Source: Aestuariivirga sp. (GTDB lineage Bacteria; Pseudomonadota; Alphaproteobacteria; Rhizobiales; Aestuariivirgaceae). Taken from it: 62,502 nucleotides of DNA. Under the pieces are notes generated by a model, which was not told the DNA's origin, made no database searches, and saw only the letters and a list, made by a program, of their open reading frames with translations. The DNA is taken from NCBI GenBank assembly GCA_030680855.1, contig JAUXUN010000061.1, positions 1 to 62,502 of the forward strand, in the 5' to 3' direction. Shown here piece by piece: positions 52,466 through 62,502 of the stretch. The first letter of the stretch is position 1; the number at the start of each line of letters is the position of its first letter. A program made the translations under genes and the position numbers.

Positions 52466-52820
52466 TTAGCGCCGGGCGGCGGTCGCCGAATACTGGCGCG
52501 CGGGGCGCCTGGCGGATTGGAATGGGGGGGCGGGGCGCTTCGCGCACGTCGTCCATGCCGGAATTGAGGCTGATGCCGCTCTCGATGACGAGGTCCTGCC
52601 CGCCGCCGATCAGCACGAGATGCTCGGTTTCGTCGCGGCGCACCAGAACCAGGCGGCGCGTCTTGTCGATCTCGTGATATTCGCTGATGCCCAGCCTTTG
52701 GCCCTTGCGGCCCATCACCGGCCCGCTCAAAAGCTTGTAAACCAGAATGCCCACCAGCAAAACCGCGAGCGCAACGCCTGCGGTTATGATGTAATTCATA
52801 TAGGGGGCGAGCAGTTCCAT
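52410..52820 (-). CDS. FliO/MopB-like membrane protein
   Basis: A 136-residue protein with one N-terminal membrane helix (YIITAGVALAVLLVGILVYKLL), then RLGISEYHEIDKTRRLVLVRRDETEHLVLIGGGQDLVIESGI, the FliO core, and a Pro/Arg-rich tail. In flagellated bacteria FliO assists the type III export gate. Such a gene next to cckA occurs in many Hyphomicrobiales even away from flagellar clusters. It is divergent from the kinase gene. Confidence 0.78.
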   Translation of the reverse strand: MELLAPYMNYIITAGVALAVLLVGILVYKLLSGPVMGRKGQRLGISEYHEIDKTRRLVLVRRDETEHLVLIGGGQDLVIESGISLNSGMDDVREAPRPPIPIRQAPRAPVFGDRRPALRPVEPPMMSQRGYEHEEN

Positions 52821-52942
52821 GGGCCGTCTCCTGACAAAAACTCGGGCTGAACTGGCATCATACCATAAATTTTGCTTGAGTGGAGAGGAATCCGAAATTT
52901 TGGGAATCGTCTATACTCAAATGATTCGGGGATGGGAGCTAA

Positions 52943-55441
52943 ATGGCGGAGCGCGGTGGAAATGAGGTGGCCGGCATGGCTTCGGCTTCTGGCCGGGTCT
53001 CCGTTGTGCTGTCCTTCTCGCTTGCCGCTTTGCTTGCCGCCGCGGTGGGCGCCGCTGTCTGGCAGTTGCAGGATGCGGTTTCGCGCGGGCTTCTCTACAC
53101 CGGCGCGGTGCTGGCCTTGGCCGGGTTGTTCGCCATCTTCGCCTTCATGGCGGGGCTGGTGCGTTTTGACCGGCAGAACCAGACCCGCGTGTTTTTCGAT
53201 GGCCTCACCGATGCCATAGGCGAAGCCTGCGTGGTGACCGACAACAAGTCGCGGGCCATTTACGGCAATGCGCCGTTTTTGAAATTGACGGCGGCGGCGG
53301 GGGTGGGCCGGCTGGTGGGGTTTGACCTGCTCTATGCGGGGCAGCCGGCGTTCGTCGAACCGATCTATCAGTTGTCGCAGGCAGCGCTTGAGGGCAGGAG
53401 CGACTCGCGCGAAATCCGCTTGCCCGCCGGGTCCGCTGCGGCAGGCGCCAGTGCTGATATGCCGAAGTGGCTGAAAATCAGCGTGGCGCCGCTGGCGGGG
53501 CAGGGGAAGCGCGGGCTGGTTCTGTGGCGGTTGCAGGATGTGAGCGTGGACCGGGCCCGGCAGGAGAAGGCCTTTGGCCGCCTGCAGTTCATCATCACCT
53601 ATCTCGACCATGCGCCGGCCGGGTTCTTTTCGTCGCTGCCCAACCAGAAGATCGATTATCTCAATGCCACCCTTGCCGAATGGCTGGGCCTCGATATCGC
53701 CGAAAGCCAGAATGGCGGGCTCAAGCTCAGCGATGTTCTGGGGGAAACCGGCGCCAGGCTGCTCACTGCCATCGAGCCTTTGGCCGGGGGCGGGCGGACC
53801 GAGACGTTCAGCCTTGAGCTCAAGACGCGTAAAGGGGCGCCGCTTCCGGTTGAGGTCATTCACCGGGTGGATTTTGATGCCCAGGGGAAGGCCTTGCCGG
53901 CCCGCACCCTGGTCGTGCCGCAGTTGACACCGAACAATGGAGATCGTGAAGCCCTCTCCCGCCTCTCCGGGGTTGCCCCCATCGGCATTGCGGAGATTGA
54001 CAACCAGGGCATCATCCAGTCGGCCAACCCGGTATTCCTGTCCTATTCGGCCCGGGCCAAGCGTGGCGCCAGCTTCGCCTCCATGGTGATTGAAAGCGAC
54101 CGCGCCGACCTGCGCCGTGGCCTGGACAAGTTTCAGAACAAGAACGAGCCTATGGTGGTGGTTGACGCCACCATCATGGACGAGAAGCCGCGTCTGGTTC
54201 AGTTCTCCTTTGCGCGGCTGCAGGGCATGGGAAAGAACCTGACAGTCTTCGCCGTCGACAAAACCGAAAGCAAAACCCTGGAAGTGCAATTGGCGCAGAG
54301 CCAGAAAATGCAGGCGGTCGGCCAACTGGCCAGCGGAATCGCCCATGACTTCAACAATGTTTTAACCCCCATCATCGGCTTTGCCGATCTGCTGCTGGCC
54401 AAGATGCGGCCCACGGACCCGGCCTTTGCCGATATCATGAGCATCAAGCAGAATGCCAACCGCGCCGCCAATCTGGTCCGCCAGTTGCTGGCCTTCTCGC
54501 GCAAGCAGACCCTGCAGCCCAAGGTGCATTCGCTCACTGATGCCATGTCCGACCTCGACAATCTTCTGGGCCGGGTTTTGGGCGAGAAGATTGAACTGAA
54601 GATCAGCCACAGCCGCGATCTTGGCCTGGTGCTGGTTGACGTGCACCAGTTCGAGCAGGTGATCATCAATCTGGCGGTCAATGCCAGGGACGCCATGCCC
54701 CGTGGCGGCACACTAGCGGTAAGAACGAAGAACATCAGCGCAGAAGAGTCGAAAGCCATCATCCGTGATCCCATGCCGGCGGGCGAATATGTGCTGTGCG
54801 AAGTGAGCGACACGGGCTCGGGGATAGCGCCCGAGATCGTCGAGAAGATCTGGGAGCCGTTTTTCTCCACCAAGGAAGTGGGCAAGGGCACGGGGCTTGG
54901 CCTCTCAACGGTCTATGGCATCGTGAAACAGACCGGCGGTTTCATTTTCTGCAACAGCGTGGTGGGCAAGGGCACCACCTTCAGCATCTACCTGCCGCGG
55001 CACTACCCGACGGAAACCGAAATAGCCGCCGCCGCCGCCAAGGAAGAAGTGAAGGCGATGCGTTCGGACTTCACCGGCAAGGGGCGCATTCTGCTGGTCG
55101 AGGATGAAGACGCGGTACGGGCCTTTGCCATTCGCGCGCTGACCTCGCGCGGCTACACGGTGGTCGAGGCGGATTCAGGCGAAAGCGCCCTGGATGTCAT
55201 GGCAGCGCAGACGGAGCCGTTTGATCTCATCCTCTCGGACGTGGTCATGCCGGAAATGGATGGCCCGACGATGCTGCGCGAATTGCGCAAGCGCGGGGTA
55301 AAAACCAAAGTGGTTTTCGTGTCGGGCTATGCCGAGGACGCGTTTGAGAAAAATCTCGAGGGGCAAACGGATTTTGCCTTCCTGCCCAAGCCGTTCTCGC
55401 TGAAGCAGCTGGTTGAGAAGGTCAAGGAAGTGATGGGATGA
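52943..55441 (+). CDS. cckA: CckA-like hybrid histidine kinase
   Basis: An 832-residue hybrid kinase: two membrane helices in the first ~75 residues, PAS-like regions, a HisKA domain with the phosphorylated His near residue 468 in [21 protein letters not shown], an HATPase domain (ATP lid [17 protein letters not shown]), and a C-terminal receiver with the Asp near 764 in [14 protein letters not shown]. This architecture is CckA, which feeds phosphate through ChpT to CtrA to control the cell cycle. Its position before recA and alaS is typical. The last 4 bp overlap the amidase gene. Confidence 0.9.
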   Translation: MAERGGNEVAGMASASGRVSVVLSFSLAALLAAAVGAAVWQLQDAVSRGLLYTGAVLALAGLFAIFAFMAGLVRFDRQNQTRVFFDGLTDAIGEACVVTDNKSRAIYGNAPFLKLTAAAGVGRLVGFDLLYAGQPAFVEPIYQLSQAALEGRSDSREIRLPAGSAAAGASADMPKWLKISVAPLAGQGKRGLVLWRLQDVSVDRARQEKAFGRLQFIITYLDHAPAGFFSSLPNQKIDYLNATLAEWLGLDIAESQNGGLKLSDVLGETGARLLTAIEPLAGGGRTETFSLELKTRKGAPLPVEVIHRVDFDAQGKALPARTLVVPQLTPNNGDREALSRLSGVAPIGIAEIDNQGIIQSANPVFLSYSARAKRGASFASMVIESDRADLRRGLDKFQNKNEPMVVVDATIMDEKPRLVQFSFARLQGMGKNLTVFAVDKTESKTLEVQLAQSQKMQAVGQLASGIAHDFNNVLTPIIGFADLLLAKMRPTDPAFADIMSIKQNANRAANLVRQLLAFSRKQTLQPKVHSLTDAMSDLDNLLGRVLGEKIELKISHSRDLGLVLVDVHQFEQVIINLAVNARDAMPRGGTLAVRTKNISAEESKAIIRDPMPAGEYVLCEVSDTGSGIAPEIVEKIWEPFFSTKEVGKGTGLGLSTVYGIVKQTGGFIFCNSVVGKGTTFSIYLPRHYPTETEIAAAAAKEEVKAMRSDFTGKGRILLVEDEDAVRAFAIRALTSRGYTVVEADSGESALDVMAAQTEPFDLILSDVVMPEMDGPTMLRELRKRGVKTKVVFVSGYAEDAFEKNLEGQTDFAFLPKPFSLKQLVEKVKEVMG

Positions 55442-56784
55442 TCGGGAAATGGACGCTGCACGGGCTTGCATCCGATTTGCGCGAGGGCAAGACTTCCTCA
55501 CGCAAGCTCGTGGAGCAGGCGCTGGCGAAAATTTCCGATCCGGCAGGCGAGGGCCCCCGCGCCTTTATCAAAGTCGATGCGGAAGGGGCGCTCGCTGCGG
55601 CAGACTATCAGGACCGGTTGCGGAAGCACAATCGCCAGCCATCACCCTTCGCCGGAATTCCCATTTCGGTGAAGGATCTTTTTGATCTTGCGGGCGAGAT
55701 CACCACGGCGGGCTCCAAGGTGTTGAAGGATGCAGCCCCCGCGCTTGCCGATGCGCCAGCCATTGCCGTTTTGAAATCGGCCGGCCTGGTTGTGCTGGGC
55801 CGGACCAACATGACGGAGTTTGCCTATTCGGGCGTGGGGCTCAATCCCCATTACGGAACGCCGCGTTCGGCGTTCGACCGGGTGACCGGACGCATTCCAG
55901 GCGGATCATCGGCGGGCGCTGCGGTTGCCGTTGCAGACGGTTTTTGCGCCTTGAGCATTGGCACGGACACGGGCGGCTCGTGCCGCATTCCAGCAGCCTA
56001 CAACGGTATTGTCGGTTACAAGCCCAGTACGGGCCGGGTAAGCACGCGCGGCGCTTATCCACTTTCATCAAGGTTTGATTCAGTCGGGCCTTTTGGAAAT
56101 TCTGTTGCCTGCTGCGCTGCCGCTGATGCGTTGATGGCGGGCGACTGGAACGGGAAGATTGCCCCGCGCGAGGTTTCATCCCTGCGGATTGGTGTTTTGA
56201 AAACCGCCATGCTTGAAGGCCTGGACGCGGACGTGGCGGCGGCTTACGAGCGCGCGCTGACGCGGATTTCAAAAGCCGGCGCCACGCTCGTTGATTTCGC
56301 GTTCGAAGAGTTGCTGGCGATGCCAAGCCTCACGATCAAGGGCGGCATTGTGGCAGCGGAAGCCTATGCCCATCACCGCGATCTCATGGCGCGTAAGGGT
56401 GCGGACTATGATCCCCGGGTTCGTATGCGTATTGAAGCAGCAGGCGGCATCAGCGCTGCCGATTATCTTTCCATCGTCAAGCGGCGGGACGAGATGATCC
56501 GGCGTTTCAACGCTGTTACGCAGGGCCTATCTGCCGTTGTTCTGCCCACGGTCATGATTATCCCGCCGCCCATTGCAGCTCTTGCGGGCGATCAGGATTA
56601 TCTTCGCTTTAATTCCATGAGCTTGCGTAATACCTATGTGGGGAATTTCCTGGATTGCTGCGCCATTTCAATTCCGGTGAATGAGCCTGGAACCGCGCCC
56701 GTTGGCTTTATGCTGATGGGGGTGTGGGGGCAGGATCAGAACCTGTTTTCCGCGGGCCAGGCAGTCGAGAACCTGTTTCAATAA
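55438..56784 (+). CDS. Amidase-signature family enzyme
   Basis: A 448-residue amidase. The catalytic Ser-cisSer-Lys residues are in GIPISVKDLFDLAG (Lys), GGSSAGAAVAVADGF (cis-Ser) and GTDTGGSCRIPAAYNG (nucleophile Ser). It resembles GatA-like small-molecule amidases rather than GatA itself, as no gatB or gatC is nearby. The start overlaps cckA by 4 bp, so both are on one transcript. The substrate is unknown. Confidence 0.9.
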   Translation: MIGKWTLHGLASDLREGKTSSRKLVEQALAKISDPAGEGPRAFIKVDAEGALAAADYQDRLRKHNRQPSPFAGIPISVKDLFDLAGEITTAGSKVLKDAAPALADAPAIAVLKSAGLVVLGRTNMTEFAYSGVGLNPHYGTPRSAFDRVTGRIPGGSSAGAAVAVADGFCALSIGTDTGGSCRIPAAYNGIVGYKPSTGRVSTRGAYPLSSRFDSVGPFGNSVACCAAADALMAGDWNGKIAPREVSSLRIGVLKTAMLEGLDADVAAAYERALTRISKAGATLVDFAFEELLAMPSLTIKGGIVAAEAYAHHRDLMARKGADYDPRVRMRIEAAGGISAADYLSIVKRRDEMIRRFNAVTQGLSAVVLPTVMIIPPPIAALAGDQDYLRFNSMSLRNTYVGNFLDCCAISIPVNEPGTAPVGFMLMGVWGQDQNLFSAGQAVENLFQ

Positions 56785-56820
56785 ATTTTTCGCATGCTTA
56801 GCAAATACCACTTGCCTTTG

Positions 56821-56835
56821 GAACAAAATTAGAAC
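56821..56835 (+). promoter_or_regulatory. SOS (LexA) box before recA
   Basis: GAACAAAATTAGAAC is a perfect GAAC-N7-GAAC, the LexA site of alphaproteobacteria. It lies about 73 bp upstream of the recA start, which is consistent with SOS control. Confidence 0.92.
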
Positions 56836-56907
56836 ATAACGTCAACATCGCTGGTACAAAGGAAGTGATTGCACCGAGCGAGGCATCTGACTTAAGGAGT
56901 ATGGGCG

Positions 56908-57975
56908 ATGGGGCAAGCGAATCTTCGGGTAGTTGAGAATACTTCAATGGACAAGAACAAGGCGCTGGACGCGGCGCTAAGCCAGATTGAACGGGCTTTC
57001 GGCAAGGGTTCAATCATGAAGCTGGGGTCCAACCCGGTTGTTGAAATTGAAGCGATTTCGACGGGCTCCCTTGGTCTCGACATTGCTTTGGGAATTGGCG
57101 GCCTGCCACGCGGGCGGGTCATTGAAATTTATGGCCCGGAGTCCTCCGGCAAAACCACACTGGCGCTGCAGACCATTGCGGAATCGCAAAAGCGTGGCGG
57201 CGTGTGCGCCTTCATTGACGCGGAACACGCCATGGATCCCGGCTATGCCAAGAAGCTCGGGGTCGATGTCCAGGAACTTCTTATTTCGCAGCCCGACACG
57301 GGCGAGCAGGCGCTTGAAATCGCCGATACGCTGGTGCGTTCCGGGGCCATTGAAATCCTGGTGATTGATTCCGTGGCGGCGCTGACGCCCAAGGCCGAGC
57401 TTGAAGGCGAAATGGGCGATTCACTGCCCGGCCTGCAAGCCCGCCTGATGAGCCAGGCACTGCGCAAGCTGACGGCGTCGATTTCGAAATCAAACTGCAT
57501 GGTCATTTTTATCAACCAGATCCGCATGAAGATCGGCGTGATGTTTGGCAGCCCGGAAACCACGACCGGCGGCAATGCCCTTAAATTCTATGCCTCGGTG
57601 CGCCTTGATATCCGCCGGATTGGCGCCATCAAGGACCGCGAAGAGGTGGTTGGCAACCAGACCCGGGTGAAGGTTGTCAAGAACAAGGTGGCGCCGCCCT
57701 TCAAGCTGGTTGAGTTCGACATCATGTATGGCGAAGGCATTTCCAAGGTTGGCGAGCTCGTCGATCTCGGCGTCACTGCCGGGGTGGTTGAGAAGTCCGG
57801 TTCCTGGTATTCCTATAATGGCGAGCGCATTGGGCAGGGCCGGGACAAGGCCAAGGAATTCCTCAAGCTCAATGGCGACATGGCCAATGCCATTGAGGCG
57901 GCCATTCGCGCCAATGCGGGGCTGATTGCCGCCAAGATCACGGTGGCGCCGACGGCGGACGAGTCCGACGACTAG
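56908..57975 (+). CDS. recA: RecA recombinase
   Basis: A 355-residue Rec[28 protein letters not shown], Walker [10 protein letters not shown], Walker [10 protein letters not shown], and the DNA-binding loop segment [35 protein letters not shown] is 10 bp before the ATG at 56908. It catalyses strand exchange and LexA cleavage. A hairpin terminator follows the stop at 57995. Confidence 0.98.
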   Translation: MGQANLRVVENTSMDKNKALDAALSQIERAFGKGSIMKLGSNPVVEIEAISTGSLGLDIALGIGGLPRGRVIEIYGPESSGKTTLALQTIAESQKRGGVCAFIDAEHAMDPGYAKKLGVDVQELLISQPDTGEQALEIADTLVRSGAIEILVIDSVAALTPKAELEGEMGDSLPGLQARLMSQALRKLTASISKSNCMVIFINQIRMKIGVMFGSPETTTGGNALKFYASVRLDIRRIGAIKDREEVVGNQTRVKVVKNKVAPPFKLVEFDIMYGEGISKVGELVDLGVTAGVVEKSGSWYSYNGERIGQGRDKAKEFLKLNGDMANAIEAAIRANAGLIAAKITVAPTADESDD

Positions 57976-57994
57976 ATTTCATTATTCATGAATT

Positions 57995-58021
57995 CCTGCC
58001 GCTTGAGTTGAGGGCGGCAGG
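57995..58021 (+). terminator. recA terminator hairpin
   Basis: CCTGCCGC pairs with GCGGCAGG around a short loop 20 bp after the recA stop, followed by a weak T stretch. Confidence 0.7.
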
Positions 58022-58053
58022 TTATGTTGGTGTGTCCCCCACACCGCAGGCGA

Positions 58054-58081
58054 AGCGCCCTCCGTGCCCCCGGAGGGCGCT
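58054..58081. terminator. Second GC-rich hairpin between recA and alaS
   Basis: AGCGCCCTCCG pairs with CGGAGGGCGCT around a small loop, then TGTTCTGCTTT. It may back up recA termination or act as leader structure for alaS. Confidence 0.55.
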
Positions 58082-58193
58082 GTTCTGCTTTGCAAGGGAG
58101 CTAACCATGCGCTTTCGGAAATTCTGGACAGGACGGGCCATCACATCATAAAGAGCATTCCACCGTTACTTCCGCCAAACCCCTGGATATTCA

Positions 58194-60850
<2,657 letters not shown>

Positions 60851-60854
<4 letters not shown>

Positions 60855-61303
60855 TCGTGGTCGGGGTGCTGAAAGCTTTTTAGCCGCTGCAAGTCTTCGG
60901 CTGAAATGCTGTCCTCGGTGCGTGAGCCCGGCAACGCATGGAGGGCGGGAAAGGCTGCGGCCATGCTTTCAATGCCATATTGATTTTCCACTTTGGCAAG
61001 CGCCGGATTATCCAGCGAGCCAATTGAAATGTTCATGTGGGTCGTGTGGTCATAGGCGAAAGTGAGCGGCGTGCCGCAGTGCCGGCAGAAGCCGCGCTGG
61101 ACTACGGAAGACGAGCGGAAATAGGCAGGCTCGCCCAGTGTCCATCGTACATCAGCCTTGTTCACGCCGGCGAGGGCCGCAAAGAGATTTCCGAAAGCCT
61201 TCTGACACATGCGGCAATGGCAGATATGGGCGTTAAAGAGCGGGCCATTGATCGCATAGCGCACACGGCCGCACTGGCATCCCCCGGCAATTGCGGGGGT
61301 CAT
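60851..61303 (-). CDS. GFA-family zinc protein (glutathione-dependent formaldehyde-activating-like)
   Basis: A 150-residue Mss4-like fold protein with zinc ligands in [21 protein letters not shown] and [11 protein letters not shown]. Most members of this family have no proven role. The ATG at 61303 overlaps the stop of the preceding GFA gene (ATGA); the longer upstream frame lies inside that gene. Confidence 0.88.
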
Positions 61304-61809
61304 GGCCAATGGTCCGTATCGTGGTCGGGATGCTGCAGGCTTTTCAGCTTGGCGAGGTCTTGGGGCGTGCGCGTTTCGGCGGTGGTTTGCTCCGGCAGGA
61401 GATGCATGTCCTTGAACCATGAAACCCGGCCTTCAACACCGACCTGCTCGGTGAGTGGGCCAATTCGGGAAGGCTCATCGAAGGCCCCGATGGCAAGTTC
61501 AAAATTATCGTCACCATCTTCGCGCATGTGGAGGGGGGTTCCGCATTTGGCGCAGAAGCCCCGCGCCACAATAGCCGATGACCTGAACAGGCTGGGCTGC
61601 CCCCGGGTCCAGCTCAGGTTTTTGGCGGAAACGGAAACCAGTGCCGCTCCCCATGAGCCGAAGGCCTTCTGGCACATGCGGCAATGGCAGATTCCGGACT
61701 TTCCAAGGGGGCCCGTGACCAGAAAGCGGACCGCTCCGCATTGGCAGCCACCCGAGAAATGCTCCATGATCTTGGGCTCTTTCGCGCCGGATTTGGGAAT
61801 TTCAACCAT
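61300..61809 (-). CDS. GFA-family zinc protein, first of a tandem pair
   Basis: A 169-residue paralogue of the next gene: [21 protein letters not shown] and FCAKCGTPLHM in the same order, and a C-terminus ending [18 protein letters not shown], close to [13 protein letters not shown] of the neighbour. The two arose by duplication. The start at 61809 has no strong ribosome site; ATG 61767 (MEHFSGGCQCG) is possible and gives a shorter protein. Confidence 0.87.
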   Translation of the reverse strand: MVEIPKSGAKEPKIMEHFSGGCQCGAVRFLVTGPLGKSGICHCRMCQKAFGSWGAALVSVSAKNLSWTRGQPSLFRSSAIVARGFCAKCGTPLHMREDGDDNFELAIGAFDEPSRIGPLTEQVGVEGRVSWFKDMHLLPEQTTAETRTPQDLAKLKSLQHPDHDTDHWP

Positions 61810-61875
61810 TTGTTTACCATAATTGGAGCACCGTAGCTTTTCAATGCTTTGGGATAGCGGGCAGGAGCAACGGAG

Positions 61876-62502
61876 TTGGGGACGGCGACACTACCAAACG
61901 GCCAAAATTCATGGCCCCGCGTGCAATTTGTCTACTTCCTGATTGCAGCGTTCAATCTCGTTGCCATTTTCTGCGGCCTGTATCTGAGCCATCTGGTGAT
62001 TGGCGTTTATCAGGCCAACGTCACCGAATCCGCCTTTTTTGACCGCCAACTCGCCTCTTCTTGGGTCATTTCCGATTCAGCCGCCGACGCGCAATCGGAA
62101 TATGTCAAAGTGCTCAGTACGAAGGCGCCGGCGCAGGCGCAATCCATGTTCAAATCCAAGACCTACGAATTCCGCCAGGAAATCAACCGGCTTCGTGCGC
62201 AACTTCCAGAGCATACTGATGAAATGCCGGCAAAGAAGGCTTTGGCGCTGTTGCGGCGCATGGATACCGTCATGACAGAAATTGAAAAGCATGCGGAACG
62301 CATAGACCAGCTTATAAGCACTGGCGATAGCGCCGAAGCCCAGGCAACCGTCACCCGCATCGTCGAACGCTATTCCTCGCTCAGATTCAGCATCAAGGAC
62401 ATCAACCAGTTGATTGGGCGGATGAAGCTGAACGCCATCGAAGATGCAAACAAGACAGTCACCAAACTGCGAAACTATGAATTCTACATCGGAGTGCTCA
62501 TG
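61876..62502 (+). CDS. Membrane sensor protein, N-terminal part (runs off window)
   Basis: An open frame of 209 codons to the end of the window, starting at TTG 61876 with AGGAG 8 bp before; no ATG fits. It encodes a membrane helix (VYFLIAAFNLVAIFCGLYLSHLVI-like), a long helical periplasmic segment (LRRMDTVMTEIEKHAERIDQLI) and the beginning of a second membrane helix. This layout is that of a sensor kinase, chemoreceptor-like protein or diguanylate cyclase; the output domain lies outside the window. It is divergent from the GFA genes. Confidence 0.75.
   Translation, partial: MGTATLPNGQNSWPRVQFVYFLIAAFNLVAIFCGLYLSHLVIGVYQANVTESAFFDRQLASSWVISDSAADAQSEYVKVLSTKAPAQAQSMFKSKTYEFRQEINRLRAQLPEHTDEMPAKKALALLRRMDTVMTEIEKHAERIDQLISTGDSAEAQATVTRIVERYSSLRFSIKDINQLIGRMKLNAIEDANKTVTKLRNYEFYIGVLM

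Noticed and set aside
52796-54346. A 516-codon open frame on the minus strand opposite the kinase gene
   Set aside because: It is antisense to clear cckA domains, has no recognisable motif and follows from high GC content and third-position bias.
55438-56784. gatA (glutamyl-tRNA amidotransferase A)
   Set aside because: It shares the amidase signature, but no gatB or gatC is near, and cckA overlap fits a stand-alone amidase better.

Overview
The window looks like a chromosome segment of an alphaproteobacterium of the Hyphomicrobiales (Rhizobiales) type. The pointers are the cckA-like / amidase / recA / alaS order at 52.9-60.9 kb, a GAAC-N7-GAAC SOS box in front of recA (the alphaproteobacterial LexA site), a DUF2852 gene, and high-GC coding throughout. 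Species cannot be named from the sequence alone.

Positions 1 to about 31,537 are the right-hand part of an integrative and conjugative element (ICE). It opens inside traG (VirD4-type coupling protein), followed by a ribbon-helix-helix gene, the mating-pair genes trbB-C-D-E-J-L-F-G-I, and the usual DUF2274 and DUF736 tail genes. Cargo follows: a GNAT acetyltransferase, a coupled SbcD/YhaO-like nuclease plus SbcC/YhaN-like ATPase, a DUF3800 gene enclosed by 38-bp inverted repeats with no transposase, an IS21-family element that has cut off the front of a large zinc-hook ATPase gene, an EamA transporter, a tightly overlapping four-gene operon (unknown protein, QueC-like PP-loop enzyme, HTH-ImmA/IrrE protease, PIN nuclease), and a divergent Fic protein with an AbiEi-like N-terminus. 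A tyrosine integrase and the 3' half of a tRNA-Lys(CTT) gene close the element. The relaxase and the other end lie left of the window.

From 31.5 to 47.8 kb the chromosome carries catabolic and transport genes. There is a ROK-regulated sugar-type ABC operon with an SDR and a DSD1-family PLP enzyme, then two more SDRs, a cupin and a ThuA-like protein. A polyamine-type ABC operon follows that ends in a SixA-like phosphatase. After it come a PilZ protein, a methyltransferase, a DUF2852 protein and two conserved proteins of unknown role.

From 48.19 to 52.47 kb lies a small islet bounded by 60-bp direct repeats (55/60 identical) that copy the 3' end of a fliO-like gene. It has no recombinase. It holds a Cys-rich exported peptide, two small genes behind a perfect SOS-box motif, two small ORFs, and an AT-rich gene for an 816-residue protein joining a PD-(D/E)xK nuclease-like domain to a P-loop NTPase, which looks like a one-gene defence candidate.

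From 52.4 kb to the end is core chromosome: fliO-like, cckA-like hybrid kinase, amidase, recA, alaS, two coupled GFA-family genes, and the start of a membrane sensor that runs off the window.

The strongest candidates for an undescribed system are the QueC-like/ImmA/PIN operon at 24.1-27.9 kb and the nuclease-NTPase gene in the fliO islet. All functions are inferred from motifs and gene context; no database search was possible.
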